From the IMG/VR virus record IMGVR_UViG_3300009180_000021, positions 1 through 64,000 of that record: 64,000 bases of DNA; one strand, 5' to 3'. Origin of the DNA: a virus. The notes beneath the pieces are model-generated. The model did no database searches, was not told where the DNA came from, and saw only the letters and a list, made by a program, of their open reading frames with translations. Below, one piece after another: positions 1 through 7,046 of the stretch (position 1 is the stretch's first letter; each line of letters starts with the position of its first letter). A program made the translations under genes and the position numbers.

Positions 1-165
1 GGATCGAACGGCAGTCAGGGCGTTCAAGGTACCGTTGGTAGTGCCGGATCGAATGGTAGTCAAGGCGTTCAAGGTACCGTTGGTAGTGCCGGATCGAATG
101 GTAGTCAAGGCGTTCAAGGTACCGTTGGTAGTGCCGGATCGAATGGTAGTCAAGGCACTCAGGGT
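1..165 (+). repeat. 45-base tandem repeat in collagen-like fibre gene
   Basis: Units at 1-45, 46-90 and 91-135 and a partial one from 136 encode GSNGSQGVQGTVGSA. Units 2 and 3 appear identical; unit 1 differs only at synonymous positions. DNA-level identity indicates recent expansion. Confidence 0.85.
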
Positions 166-1380
166 ACTTTAGGTAATACAGGCAGTCAGGGTGTTCAAGG
201 TAATACCGGCTCATCTGGATCAAACGGTAGCCAGGGAGTTCAAGGAGCATTAAATAGTCAGGGTACCCAAGGAACAGTTGGGTCAAACGGATCCAATGGA
301 AGTCAAGGTACTCAAGGTATCGTAGGTTCTTCTGGGTCTAATGGAAGCCAAGGAAATCAAGGAGTTCAGGGATTAATAGGTACGGGAGGTAGTCAGGGTA
401 GTCAAGGCTTAACTGGTACTGGCAGTCAGGGATCATCAGGATCTCAGGGTATTTCCGGTCCTGTTGCTGGTTCAGCAAATCAAATAGTATATAAAGATGG
501 AAGTAATATTGCTACTGGTAGTTCATCTTTAACCTGGGATACCTCAACTCTTAGAGCGAGTAATTTTGAATCCACAAACTCCGCAGGAGATGAAGGAGGA
601 GAAATAAGACTACTTAAAGCGGCTACAAATACTAGTATCAATACATCAGTAACTATCGATATTAATCAAAACAGATTAAGATTCTTTGAAACCGGTGGAA
701 CAAATAGAGGATACTATCTAGATATAACTTCTGGTGGTGCCGGAGTAGCTACTGCCATTGGTTCTGGTAGTGGAGCACAAGGGACTCAAGGTGTTCAAGG
801 TACTCTTGGAACGTCGGGATCTAACGGAAGTCAAGGCTCTCAGGGACTGCAAGGGGTACAAGGAACATTAAATAGTCAGGGTGTTCAAGGCACAGCTGGA
901 CCTGTAGCTGGAAGCGCAAATCAGGTTGTTTATAAAAACTCAGGCAATGTTGCTTCTGGTTCTTCTGATTTTGTATTTGATGGAACAAATTTGGGTGTTG
1001 GAACAGCTTCACCAACTAGCAAAATGCATGTGGTTGGGAATACTAATATTGCAGGAACACTTAGTTTCAATGATTTTACTGAAAGTGTCGTAGCTATAGG
1101 CAACAGTTCTACCTCTAAAACAATCTCTTTAACAAACGGAACTGTTCAAACTTGTACATTAACTGGTAATTGTACATTTACTATGCCAACCGCCACCGCT
1201 GGGAAAAGCTTCACACTATTTTTAAGTACCGGAGCGGGATCATTTACAGCAACTTTTACTAGTGTAAAATGGAGTAGTGGAACAGCTCCTACAATTACTG
1301 TAACAGCTAGTAAAATAGATATATTAAGCTTTATCAGCGATGGAACTTCGTGGTACGGGGCTTTTAGTCAAAACTATTAG
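1..1380 (+). CDS. Collagen-like phage tail fibre protein (5' truncated)
   Basis: The reading frame is open from the first base to the TAG at 1378-1380, so the start lies outside the window. The N-terminal part is a collagen-like Gly-x-y array rich in GSQG, GVQG and GSNG. Its first 135 bases are three near-identical 45-base units. Two copies of a short motif (SANQIVYK at about residue 158, SANQVVYK near residue 307) each follow a Gly-rich stretch and begin compact domains. The C-terminal ~125 residues are a Thr/Ser-rich beta-type domain. Collagen-like repeats in phage fibres form trimeric stalks, so this is probably a trimeric fibre with two inserted domains and a C-terminal tip. It lies 6 bases upstream of another fibre gene. 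The fibre call is firm; the receptor is unknown. Confidence 0.85.
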   Translation, partial: GSNGSQGVQGTVGSAGSNGSQGVQGTVGSAGSNGSQGVQGTVGSAGSNGSQGTQGTLGNTGSQGVQGNTGSSGSNGSQGVQGALNSQGTQGTVGSNGSNGSQGTQGIVGSSGSNGSQGNQGVQGLIGTGGSQGSQGLTGTGSQGSSGSQGISGPVAGSANQIVYKDGSNIATGSSSLTWDTSTLRASNFESTNSAGDEGGEIRLLKAATNTSINTSVTIDINQNRLRFFETGGTNRGYYLDITSGGAGVATAIGSGSGAQGTQGVQGTLGTSGSNGSQGSQGLQGVQGTLNSQGVQGTAGPVAGSANQVVYKNSGNVASGSSDFVFDGTNLGVGTASPTSKMHVVGNTNIAGTLSFNDFTESVVAIGNSSTSKTISLTNGTVQTCTLTGNCTFTMPTATAGKSFTLFLSTGAGSFTATFTSVKWSSGTAPTITVTASKIDILSFISDGTSWYGAFSQNY

Positions 1381-1386
1381 TAATTT

Positions 1387-2028
1387 ATGTTTAGTGCTAA
1401 ATTTAATCATTTTAATAGAAGATCTTTAGTATCATCACCAACACCAACACTAACAAGAACACCAACACCAACACCAACACGAGCAGGTTCTTTTACTCCG
1501 GTTGCTTTTGTAGTAACTACTGGAACTAGTCGATTAGTACCAACAGGAGCCACAAGCATGAAGGCTTGGGTTATTGGGGGCGGTTCTGGTGGAACATATG
1601 ATACTAGTGGATGTCAAGGAACTGATGACGGCTATTATGGAGGAGAAGCAGTTAAAACTTATAGCGTTACCGGAGGAGCAACAGTTGCTTATGTTGTAGG
1701 TGCGGCAGGAGTTCAAGGAGACGGATCTAGTACTTCTGGAGGAAATACTACACTGACTTATGGTGGAGTTACAATAACAGGAGCAGGAGCATTAGGTAAC
1801 TATAGTGTTCCTCCAAGTTATCCTTTAGGAAGCAATGGTGTTGGTTCTGGAGGTGATTTTAATAGAACCTTTTATGCTGGTGGCGTGCTAGACTATCAAG
1901 GAAGAGTGGCCGCTGTAACATTATCTGGTTCAAGTCTTAATGCTGGATTTAAGGGTGTGGCAGGAAATGCCAACGCCAACTCGGCAACAAACGGTTCTCC
2001 AGGCGGTATAGTACTGTATTTTACTTAA
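1387..2028 (+). CDS. Glycine-rich tail fibre / adhesin tip protein
   Basis: The 213-residue product begins with about 16 residues, then a short Thr-Pro linker (residues about 17-32), then a glycine-rich domain with IGGGSGG, YYGGEAV, VTGGATVAYVVGAAG and GGNTTLTYGG. The pattern of an AWVIGGG strand followed by Gly-rich loops and a VTGG..YVVGA strand matches the glycine-rich domains at tips of many phage fibres. It starts 6 bases after the collagen-like fibre and has only a weak ribosome-binding site, so it may be translationally coupled. Its TAA overlaps the stop codon of the convergent lyase-like gene by a few bases. The fibre role is likely; the ligand is unknown. Confidence 0.75.
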   Translation: MFSAKFNHFNRRSLVSSPTPTLTRTPTPTPTRAGSFTPVAFVVTTGTSRLVPTGATSMKAWVIGGGSGGTYDTSGCQGTDDGYYGGEAVKTYSVTGGATVAYVVGAAGVQGDGSSTSGGNTTLTYGGVTITGAGALGNYSVPPSYPLGSNGVGSGGDFNRTFYAGGVLDYQGRVAAVTLSGSSLNAGFKGVAGNANANSATNGSPGGIVLYFT

Positions 2029-3137
2029 TTAGGCAAAGAGATATAATCTGGAACACTAGTAAAATTATAAATCTTAACTTCTCTAAAAACATCTTGTAAG
2101 ATTTGATCATCATAGAGTTCAACACCAGCTTGGAGCCATGATCTTGTCATAGCAGAATTATTAGCTTCATCAGAAGTAGTCCATTCTGTAGGATGGAGAT
2201 AATAATAGGCTAAATATTTCATAGCTTTCTTAATACTTCCTTTACCTTCGCTATCTTCGTAATTCCAAACGTCGATCCCCAAAGATTTTGCTATAGTAGC
2301 TAGATTTACTAGTAGTATTAGATTAAAATTACTATAATGTCTATTTTTTACTCTATTCATTTCTAAGACCTGTTTACCATCTATATCTATTTGAGCAACT
2401 AGCAAAGCTGTTAAATTATTCTCCAGATAGGTTCGTGCCTCAACTTCTTTTCCGCATGCACAAAGATAAGAACATAATTGTTTCATATAAGAGGTTTTAA
2501 TATTATGGCTATAGCTAGCTTGCAAGACTCCTCTAGGATTAGTTTTGAACCAATCGCTTAATGAGTCAAACCATGAAATCATTCCATTGTCTAGTTCAGT
2601 TGTCCAATGAGAACTAGGTTTAAGCAGTTCAATAAAATCTGGTAATACTGATAATATATTACTATCTATAATTGCTCCTCTAATTCGCAGATCATCCATG
2701 CTATCGCCGATAACTAATCCACTATATGTCATACTAGGATTCATTTTAGTATTTTCATTAAGAAAGAAAACTTGAAGAGCTTCCATAGCTTTAATAACAT
2801 AGTCTTCAGACTTAGTGTAGTAGTATAAAGTAGATGCTGAAGCTACTAAAGATAGTATAGAATTTAAGTATGGACTATCAGAACTTTTTCTAGACTCAAG
2901 GTTTCTTGTTCCATCAATTCGGATATAAGGAAATCCCGTTGGAGAGTTTGGGTCTGGGTGATAGTATGGAGCTAAACTTGTAAAATTATTAGCTCCTGTC
3001 TTTTGTTTTAGTTCAGCAGAGTTTGATATAATACTTGGTAGTGGAGCATTAAGAATATCTCCACATTGTTCTTGATAAAATGCTATCTGATCAGGGGCTA
3101 GTTGGTCCATTCTATTCTTATTTAATGTTAATAGCAT
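2025..3137 (-). CDS. Alginate lyase family protein (PL5-like), possible depolymerase
   Basis: The 370-residue product resembles the alginate lyase (alpha/alpha barrel) family by eye. Landmarks are PTGFPYIRIDG (66-76), LNENTKMNP (126-134), the segment around HNIKTSYMKQ (211-220), QIDIDGKQ (249-256), EMNR (259-262) and YSNFN (268-272). In characterised family members the centre is N-N-H plus Arg and Tyr. Here Asn212, Arg262 and Tyr268 fit, but the position expected to be His appears to be Ile213, with a His at 211, so activity is uncertain. No signal peptide is obvious. The start overlaps the stop of the glycosyltransferase gene (TAATG), so the two are translationally coupled. It may cleave an acidic polysaccharide on the host surface, or be a non-catalytic binder. 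Confidence 0.75.
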   Translation of the reverse strand: MLLTLNKNRMDQLAPDQIAFYQEQCGDILNAPLPSIISNSAELKQKTGANNFTSLAPYYHPDPNSPTGFPYIRIDGTRNLESRKSSDSPYLNSILSLVASASTLYYYTKSEDYVIKAMEALQVFFLNENTKMNPSMTYSGLVIGDSMDDLRIRGAIIDSNILSVLPDFIELLKPSSHWTTELDNGMISWFDSLSDWFKTNPRGVLQASYSHNIKTSYMKQLCSYLCACGKEVEARTYLENNLTALLVAQIDIDGKQVLEMNRVKNRHYSNFNLILLVNLATIAKSLGIDVWNYEDSEGKGSIKKAMKYLAYYYLHPTEWTTSDEANNSAMTRSWLQAGVELYDDQILQDVFREVKIYNFTSVPDYISLPN

Positions 3138-3850
3138 TATATTATCTCCTCAGATAGTGTAATCTTTTTAGTAAAATTGTATTCTAAATCACAACTTGTA
3201 AATTTTGTATTTGGATAGTGGATTTTATTCTCTATATTATATTTCATTTTTTCTCCATTCAGATTATTCATAGTTTCCCAATCCATATCACTACCAGTAT
3301 TAAGAGTTGTTTCTTTTTTAGAATTTAAAATAGGACTAATCAGACATGGAATATGTTTGAAATAATAATTAACTAATTTGCATCTAGCCATAAAGTCGAT
3401 GTCATGTTTTCCAGCTGGTAAAAAAGATTCATCATAACCACCCACCATATTAAAAACTCTTCTAGAGCACCCTATTCTACCATAAACCCCACGCTTGAAA
3501 ATATCACAACATACGCCAGTTTTTGTTCCAAGACTTTTAATTTGACTTGTGGCATTTCCAATATAGTTGTCAATATCTAAATTGAACACATAATCCCCAG
3601 AACTCAACCTCACTGCTAAATTCTTAGCAACAGGAATTGAATAACTATGATAATTTAATGTTCTATGATAATGAACTCTATCAGAGATTCCAAACTTCAA
3701 CATATGTTCATGTAATCCATCCTTTGAATCACAATCCACAATAACCCATTCAGTATCTGGATTATTCTTGATATGATTTATATTATGATAGAAAGTTTGT
3801 TGAAATTGATAAAATCTATTCTTAATTTGAGAACAATACGAAATCATCAT
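3137..3850 (-). CDS. Family 2-type glycosyltransferase
   Basis: The 237-residue product has the GT-A nucleotide-sugar transferase pattern. It shows a Rossmann-like EWVIVDCDSKDG near residue 34, a metal-binding D-x-D at DIDN (92-95), and a GGYDESFLPAGKHDIDF segment, which matches the Gly-x-Asp-E and acidic catalytic region of GT2/GT7-type enzymes. No membrane segment is seen, so it is probably cytosolic. It is the first gene of a two-gene minus-strand unit with the lyase-like gene, in the middle of a plus-strand structural block. Likely roles are glycosylation of a virion protein or modification of a host glycan. The family is clear; donor and acceptor are not. Confidence 0.85.
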   Translation of the reverse strand: MMISYCSQIKNRFYQFQQTFYHNINHIKNNPDTEWVIVDCDSKDGLHEHMLKFGISDRVHYHRTLNYHSYSIPVAKNLAVRLSSGDYVFNLDIDNYIGNATSQIKSLGTKTGVCCDIFKRGVYGRIGCSRRVFNMVGGYDESFLPAGKHDIDFMARCKLVNYYFKHIPCLISPILNSKKETTLNTGSDMDWETMNNLNGEKMKYNIENKIHYPNTKFTSCDLEYNFTKKITLSEEII

Positions 3851-3871
3851 TTGTTATCCTGTGTTTATGTC

Positions 3872-3888
3872 ATATAATACACTATAAT
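3872..3888. promoter_or_regulatory. Candidate divergent promoter region
   Basis: This short spacer between the minus-strand glycosyltransferase gene and the plus-strand gene at 3927 holds GTGTATTATAT on the minus strand (3882-3872) and TATAAT on the plus strand (3883-3888). The GTGTA element recurs upstream of several transcription units here. The call rests on position and motif only. Confidence 0.3.
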
Positions 3889-3926
3889 TGAATCTGGTCT
3901 ATTCTTATTATTGAAGGACAATTTAT

Positions 3927-4130
3927 ATGAATCAAGAAATTTTCAAACCAACCAATCCGACTTACTGGATTATTACTAATGGAACAGATTATGGAGATGG
4001 GGTTACAGGAGTTGACCAAGTAACCACAGTTGGTAATGGATGGATAATACATTGGCAAGGAACTAATTATGATGATTATGTTAAAGAATGTCAAATAGTT
4101 AATATAGCCCCAGAAGTACCTGCTCAATAA
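3927..4130 (+). CDS. Small hypothetical protein (67 aa)
   Basis: A good Shine-Dalgarno-like GAAGGAC lies about 8 bases before the ATG. The product has a short polar N-terminus, then YWIITNG, GVDQVTTVGNGWIIHW and a Cys near the C-terminus. Alternating hydrophobic residues suggest a small beta-sheet protein. It is the first plus-strand gene after the antisense cassette and precedes the connector genes. No family is recognised. An overlapping minus-strand frame looks like a shadow because this frame has the ribosome-binding site and fits the operon direction. Confidence 0.6.
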   Translation: MNQEIFKPTNPTYWIITNGTDYGDGVTGVDQVTTVGNGWIIHWQGTNYDDYVKECQIVNIAPEVPAQ

Positions 4131-4171
4131 AACTAATCAATTAATTTTAAATATACCACTAATAACCAGAA

Positions 4172-4186
4172 GGTGTATTAAATATC
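4172..4186 (+). promoter_or_regulatory. Candidate phage promoter (GGTGTA element)
   Basis: GGTGTATTAAATATC lies about 40 bases before the ATG at 4218, at the head of the connector gene run. It shares the GGTGTA core with sites before the tail tube gene and several fibre genes. Confidence 0.25.
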
Positions 4187-4217
4187 GGAGATTATTTACT
4201 CTTAAAAGGGTCAAAAT

Positions 4218-4733
4218 ATGAGCTGGAAAATCGAAATACCCGTTATGGTTAGAACATTAATTAATGATATCTCAGCTACTCCAACGTATTCTGATGAGAG
4301 ACTATTACAAATAATCACAGTAGCAGCTAAATATGTTCAATTCGATGTTGTTTTGGACCATACCTATAAGATTGATGTTGTTGTTCCGGGAATAACTCCA
4401 GATCCAACATCAATTGATGATAGTATTTTTATTAGTTTGGTTTCATTGAAATCAGCTTGCATAGTTGACCAAAGTGTATTACGAACAAAAGCAGCCATGG
4501 AAGGAATAAGAGCAGCACTAGGTCCAGCTCAACTTAGTGTGGGCGGTAGTTTGGCCGGATTAAAGATGATTATTGAAGAAGGTCCATGTGCAGCTTATGA
4601 CGAATTAGTATCTCATTGGGATGTTAAAGAGGCAACCGCTATTCGTGCTGTGCTTAGTCCATTCGTTGGTAATAAATTTGATCCAAGAGCTATTCAGCTC
4701 AATCCATATAGAAGTAGAGATATTTACTCATAA
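4218..4733 (+). CDS. Probable head-tail connector / neck protein
   Basis: The 171-residue product is mostly helical. It contains MVRTLINDIS, an acidic region, then LVSLKSACIVDQSVLRTKAAMEGIRAALGP and a C-terminal HWDVKEATAIRAVLSPFVGNKFDP. AGGG precedes the ATG. Length, helical content and position upstream of the tail-completion and tail-tube genes fit the small adaptor proteins that join portal to tail. The sequence is recalled as similar to conserved virion proteins of environmental phages, but no characterised family is named with certainty. The structural role is likely, the exact neck position inferred. Confidence 0.55.
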   Translation: MSWKIEIPVMVRTLINDISATPTYSDERLLQIITVAAKYVQFDVVLDHTYKIDVVVPGITPDPTSIDDSIFISLVSLKSACIVDQSVLRTKAAMEGIRAALGPAQLSVGGSLAGLKMIIEEGPCAAYDELVSHWDVKEATAIRAVLSPFVGNKFDPRAIQLNPYRSRDIYS

Positions 4734-4748
4734 TTTTAGGATATTTTT

Positions 4749-5675
4749 ATGCCAGCAGCTAATTATAATTTTGTCATAGAACAAGGTTCAGCTTTTAAAA
4801 TAACTTTTTTGTATGCTGATGAGAATGGAAATGCTGTAGATATAAGAGATTACTGTGTATTAATGCAGTGGTTGACAGATACAGGTGATGCTTATATATT
4901 CTCAAATAGATATACTGGTGATGAGTATGATTTTCAAGCAAATTCTGATGGTACCATAGTTCTTCAAATTCCAGCTAGGATCACCAACACTTATACATTT
5001 AATTCGTTTATTTATGACTTAGACTTACAGGAACCAAGAGAACAATACCCTGGAGGAGGATTAACCACATATCGTTTAGCTACGGGATCTGTAGGTATTG
5101 TTAAAAGAAATATCCCAACGACATTACCAGATTGTGCAAATATTAGCGCTTCAATTAATAATTTATTAAAATCTTGTGATAGCCAATGTAATAATTTAGA
5201 TATTTATAGTATAATATATACTGGAAGTGGTTTAAATATTCCTGATAATGACAGCATAGTGGATACAATCTCTATTAGTGATACTAGGCTGATAGATAAT
5301 GTTGAAATTGCAATTAATGGCTTAACCCACAGCAGCCCACAAGATTTAATTTTTATATTAGCTCCTCCTTCTGGGGATAAAATTCTACTATCTGCTAATT
5401 CAAAAATATCAAATTATAAATCTGGATTTAGTTTTATGTTTTCTAATAGAGCATTAAATAATATATATCTAAATAATGTTATTAGTGGTGGTTTATGTCA
5501 AATTAAAGATAAAACAACAACAATAAACTATAATAATGAAACTCTTATTAGTACTATAGATAATCTTATAGGATCTTCAGCTAATGGTAATTGGGATCTC
5601 ATAATTATTGATAGCGATATTGGAGATATTGGAACCATTGATTCGTGGAAATTAATAATTACATATGCAGGATAA
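4749..5675 (+). CDS. Virion protein with Ig-like N-terminus and P-domain C-terminus
   Basis: The 308-residue product starts 13 bases after the connector stop, with AGGATA upstream. Residues 1-120 carry FVIEQGSAFKITFLYADENG, VDIRDYCVLMQW and LQIPARIT, the pattern of a common phage baseplate/tail N-terminal beta-sandwich. Residues about 162-306 match the proprotein-convertase P-domain: a start near NIPDNDSIVDTI, a strand EIAINGLTHSSPQDLIFILAPPS, and NGNWDLIIIDSDIGDIGTIDSWKL close to the end. P-domains are beta jelly-roll modules found beside proteases and as adhesive modules. No protease is present, so here it is probably a binding or structural decoration. Confidence 0.75.
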   Translation: MPAANYNFVIEQGSAFKITFLYADENGNAVDIRDYCVLMQWLTDTGDAYIFSNRYTGDEYDFQANSDGTIVLQIPARITNTYTFNSFIYDLDLQEPREQYPGGGLTTYRLATGSVGIVKRNIPTTLPDCANISASINNLLKSCDSQCNNLDIYSIIYTGSGLNIPDNDSIVDTISISDTRLIDNVEIAINGLTHSSPQDLIFILAPPSGDKILLSANSKISNYKSGFSFMFSNRALNNIYLNNVISGGLCQIKDKTTTINYNNETLISTIDNLIGSSANGNWDLIIIDSDIGDIGTIDSWKLIITYAG

Positions 5676-5677
5676 AA

Positions 5678-5878
5678 ATGGATATAACAAAGATATATAA
5701 TAGTTCATATAATCTATCTGCTGTAATTAATTCGTTAGTTTTGACTAGTATAAATACTATAACAAATACAATAACTATTCAAAAATTAAAAGGTTCTATC
5801 GGAAGCAATGCTGGAACTGGTACAACTATAACAATACAAAAAGATCGTATCTTTACATTTAATGTGAACAAACAATGA
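5678..5878 (+). CDS. Small hypothetical protein (66 aa)
   Basis: The frame is open from further upstream, but the ATG at 5678 lies just after the preceding stop with GCAGGATAAAA in front, so it is preferred over an upstream start inside the previous gene. The product is rich in Ile, Thr and Asn with alternating strands (ITNTITIQKLKG, GTTITIQKDRIFTF). Its stop overlaps the next start (ATGA), indicating translational coupling. No family is recognised; position suggests a minor virion or assembly protein. Confidence 0.6.
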   Translation: MDITKIYNSSYNLSAVINSLVLTSINTITNTITIQKLKGSIGSNAGTGTTITIQKDRIFTFNVNKQ

Positions 5879-6381
5879 ATCCATTCTCTAATATATTAAC
5901 TCTAGAATTTAAACAACTATTTAATAATGCTATAGACGCTATATTATCTGATTCTGGTCTAACAACAGAATGTATTTTAAAATATGGAAATGAATTTAAT
6001 CAACAAAATCTTTGTGATAATTGTATCCTAGATACTATCAGTAGAGTATCCTCCAACATATACAACAACACTGGACCATCTCCTTTTCCTGATGGAGGAG
6101 TATGTCCTGTTTGTTTAGGTATTGGAATGACAAAAACGGTTAAAGAAGAAAGTATTAAATTAGCGGTAATTCTTGATAGTAAAAGCTTTATTAATGTTGG
6201 AGATATTGCTATGGTTGGTAATGGAGTTTTACAGACTATTTGTCGTATAGATTTACTTTCAAAAATTAGCAATGCAAGAACTTTGACAGTTTCTGGCTCA
6301 GAATATAAAAGAGCTGGTGAACCACGAACTTGTGGACTAGCTGAACATCAATATATTGTAACCTTTTGGAGTAATGCTTGA
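5875..6381 (+). CDS. Conserved-type virion protein with four-cysteine zinc-ribbon-like motif
   Basis: The 168-residue product has C47-x2-C50 and C77-x2-C80 (CDNC and CPVC), enclosing a GPSPFPDGG turn, a likely zinc ribbon. A beta-rich C-terminal half (VKEESIKLAVILDSKSF, RTCGLAEHQYIVTFW) follows. It overlaps the preceding gene by 4 bases and the next by 1, so the three are coupled. The position between connector and tail tube and the size fit a head-completion or stopper-type protein. That role is inferred from context; the cysteine motif is directly visible. Confidence 0.6.
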   Translation: MNPFSNILTLEFKQLFNNAIDAILSDSGLTTECILKYGNEFNQQNLCDNCILDTISRVSSNIYNNTGPSPFPDGGVCPVCLGIGMTKTVKEESIKLAVILDSKSFINVGDIAMVGNGVLQTICRIDLLSKISNARTLTVSGSEYKRAGEPRTCGLAEHQYIVTFWSNA

Positions 6382-7025
6382 TGAATCTATCATTAAACAT
6401 ACTAGAAAGTAACAGTACTATCAGAGGACTAATCCTAGACTCACTCAAAGTAGAATTAGACCGTATTATGCAAAAATCAGCTAAATCACTCTCTATAAAG
6501 ATAGTTCCATTAGTATCTGATGCCTTAAAACAAGAACCAGAATATAGCTCTTTAAAATCTGGAAAATTAAGATTTGAATTTGGTATACCAGACAGTAGTG
6601 TTGTTGATGATATAGTTGAAAAAATAGCTAATACTATTACGATCAATAATCTTCCAATTAAAATATCAAACGCTGGATTATCAGGTGGATTTCAGTTGAC
6701 TGGTATCAAAACAGACGATATTAATGGTATTATCAATGATTCTAGTGCAATAGTTGATGATACAACTAGAGGATACTCTTTACCTTGGTTAGAGTGGCTT
6801 TTATTTAAAGGTAGTCAAACCATAGTACAAAATTATAATGTAAAAATTGGACCAAATAGCAATTCTCGTACTGGCAATGCTATTATGGTTAGATCTAATA
6901 GTAACTGGAGAGTTCCTGCTGAATTTGCTGGTACAGCTTCTAGCAACTGGACTACAAGAGCTGTTGATCGTTTGGAGTCAAGTATTTACAAGCTTATACA
7001 AAGTGAAGTAGAAGCTAATATATAA
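6381..7025 (+). CDS. Probable tail-completion / neck protein
   Basis: The ATG at 6381 overlaps the preceding stop (TGATG) and is preferred to a TTG one codon earlier. The 214-residue product has a helical N-terminus (ILDSLKVELDRIMQKSAKSL) and a middle domain. The C-terminal half contains RGYSLPWLEWLLFKGSQ, GNAIMVRSNSNWRVPAEFAGT and a final helix. Helix plus beta fold, size and location are those of gp10/tail-completion-type proteins that attach the tail to the neck. No invariant motif allows a firm family name. Confidence 0.55.
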   Translation: MNLSLNILESNSTIRGLILDSLKVELDRIMQKSAKSLSIKIVPLVSDALKQEPEYSSLKSGKLRFEFGIPDSSVVDDIVEKIANTITINNLPIKISNAGLSGGFQLTGIKTDDINGIINDSSAIVDDTTRGYSLPWLEWLLFKGSQTIVQNYNVKIGPNSNSRTGNAIMVRSNSNWRVPAEFAGTASSNWTTRAVDRLESSIYKLIQSEVEANI

Positions 7026-7046
7026 ACAAAATCAAGGATCTGTAAT

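Noticed and set aside
3882-4127. Minus-strand frame of 81 codons opposite the small gene at 3927
   Set aside because: The plus-strand frame has a good ribosome-binding site and fits the operon; the minus frame has Ile/Ser-rich low-information content.
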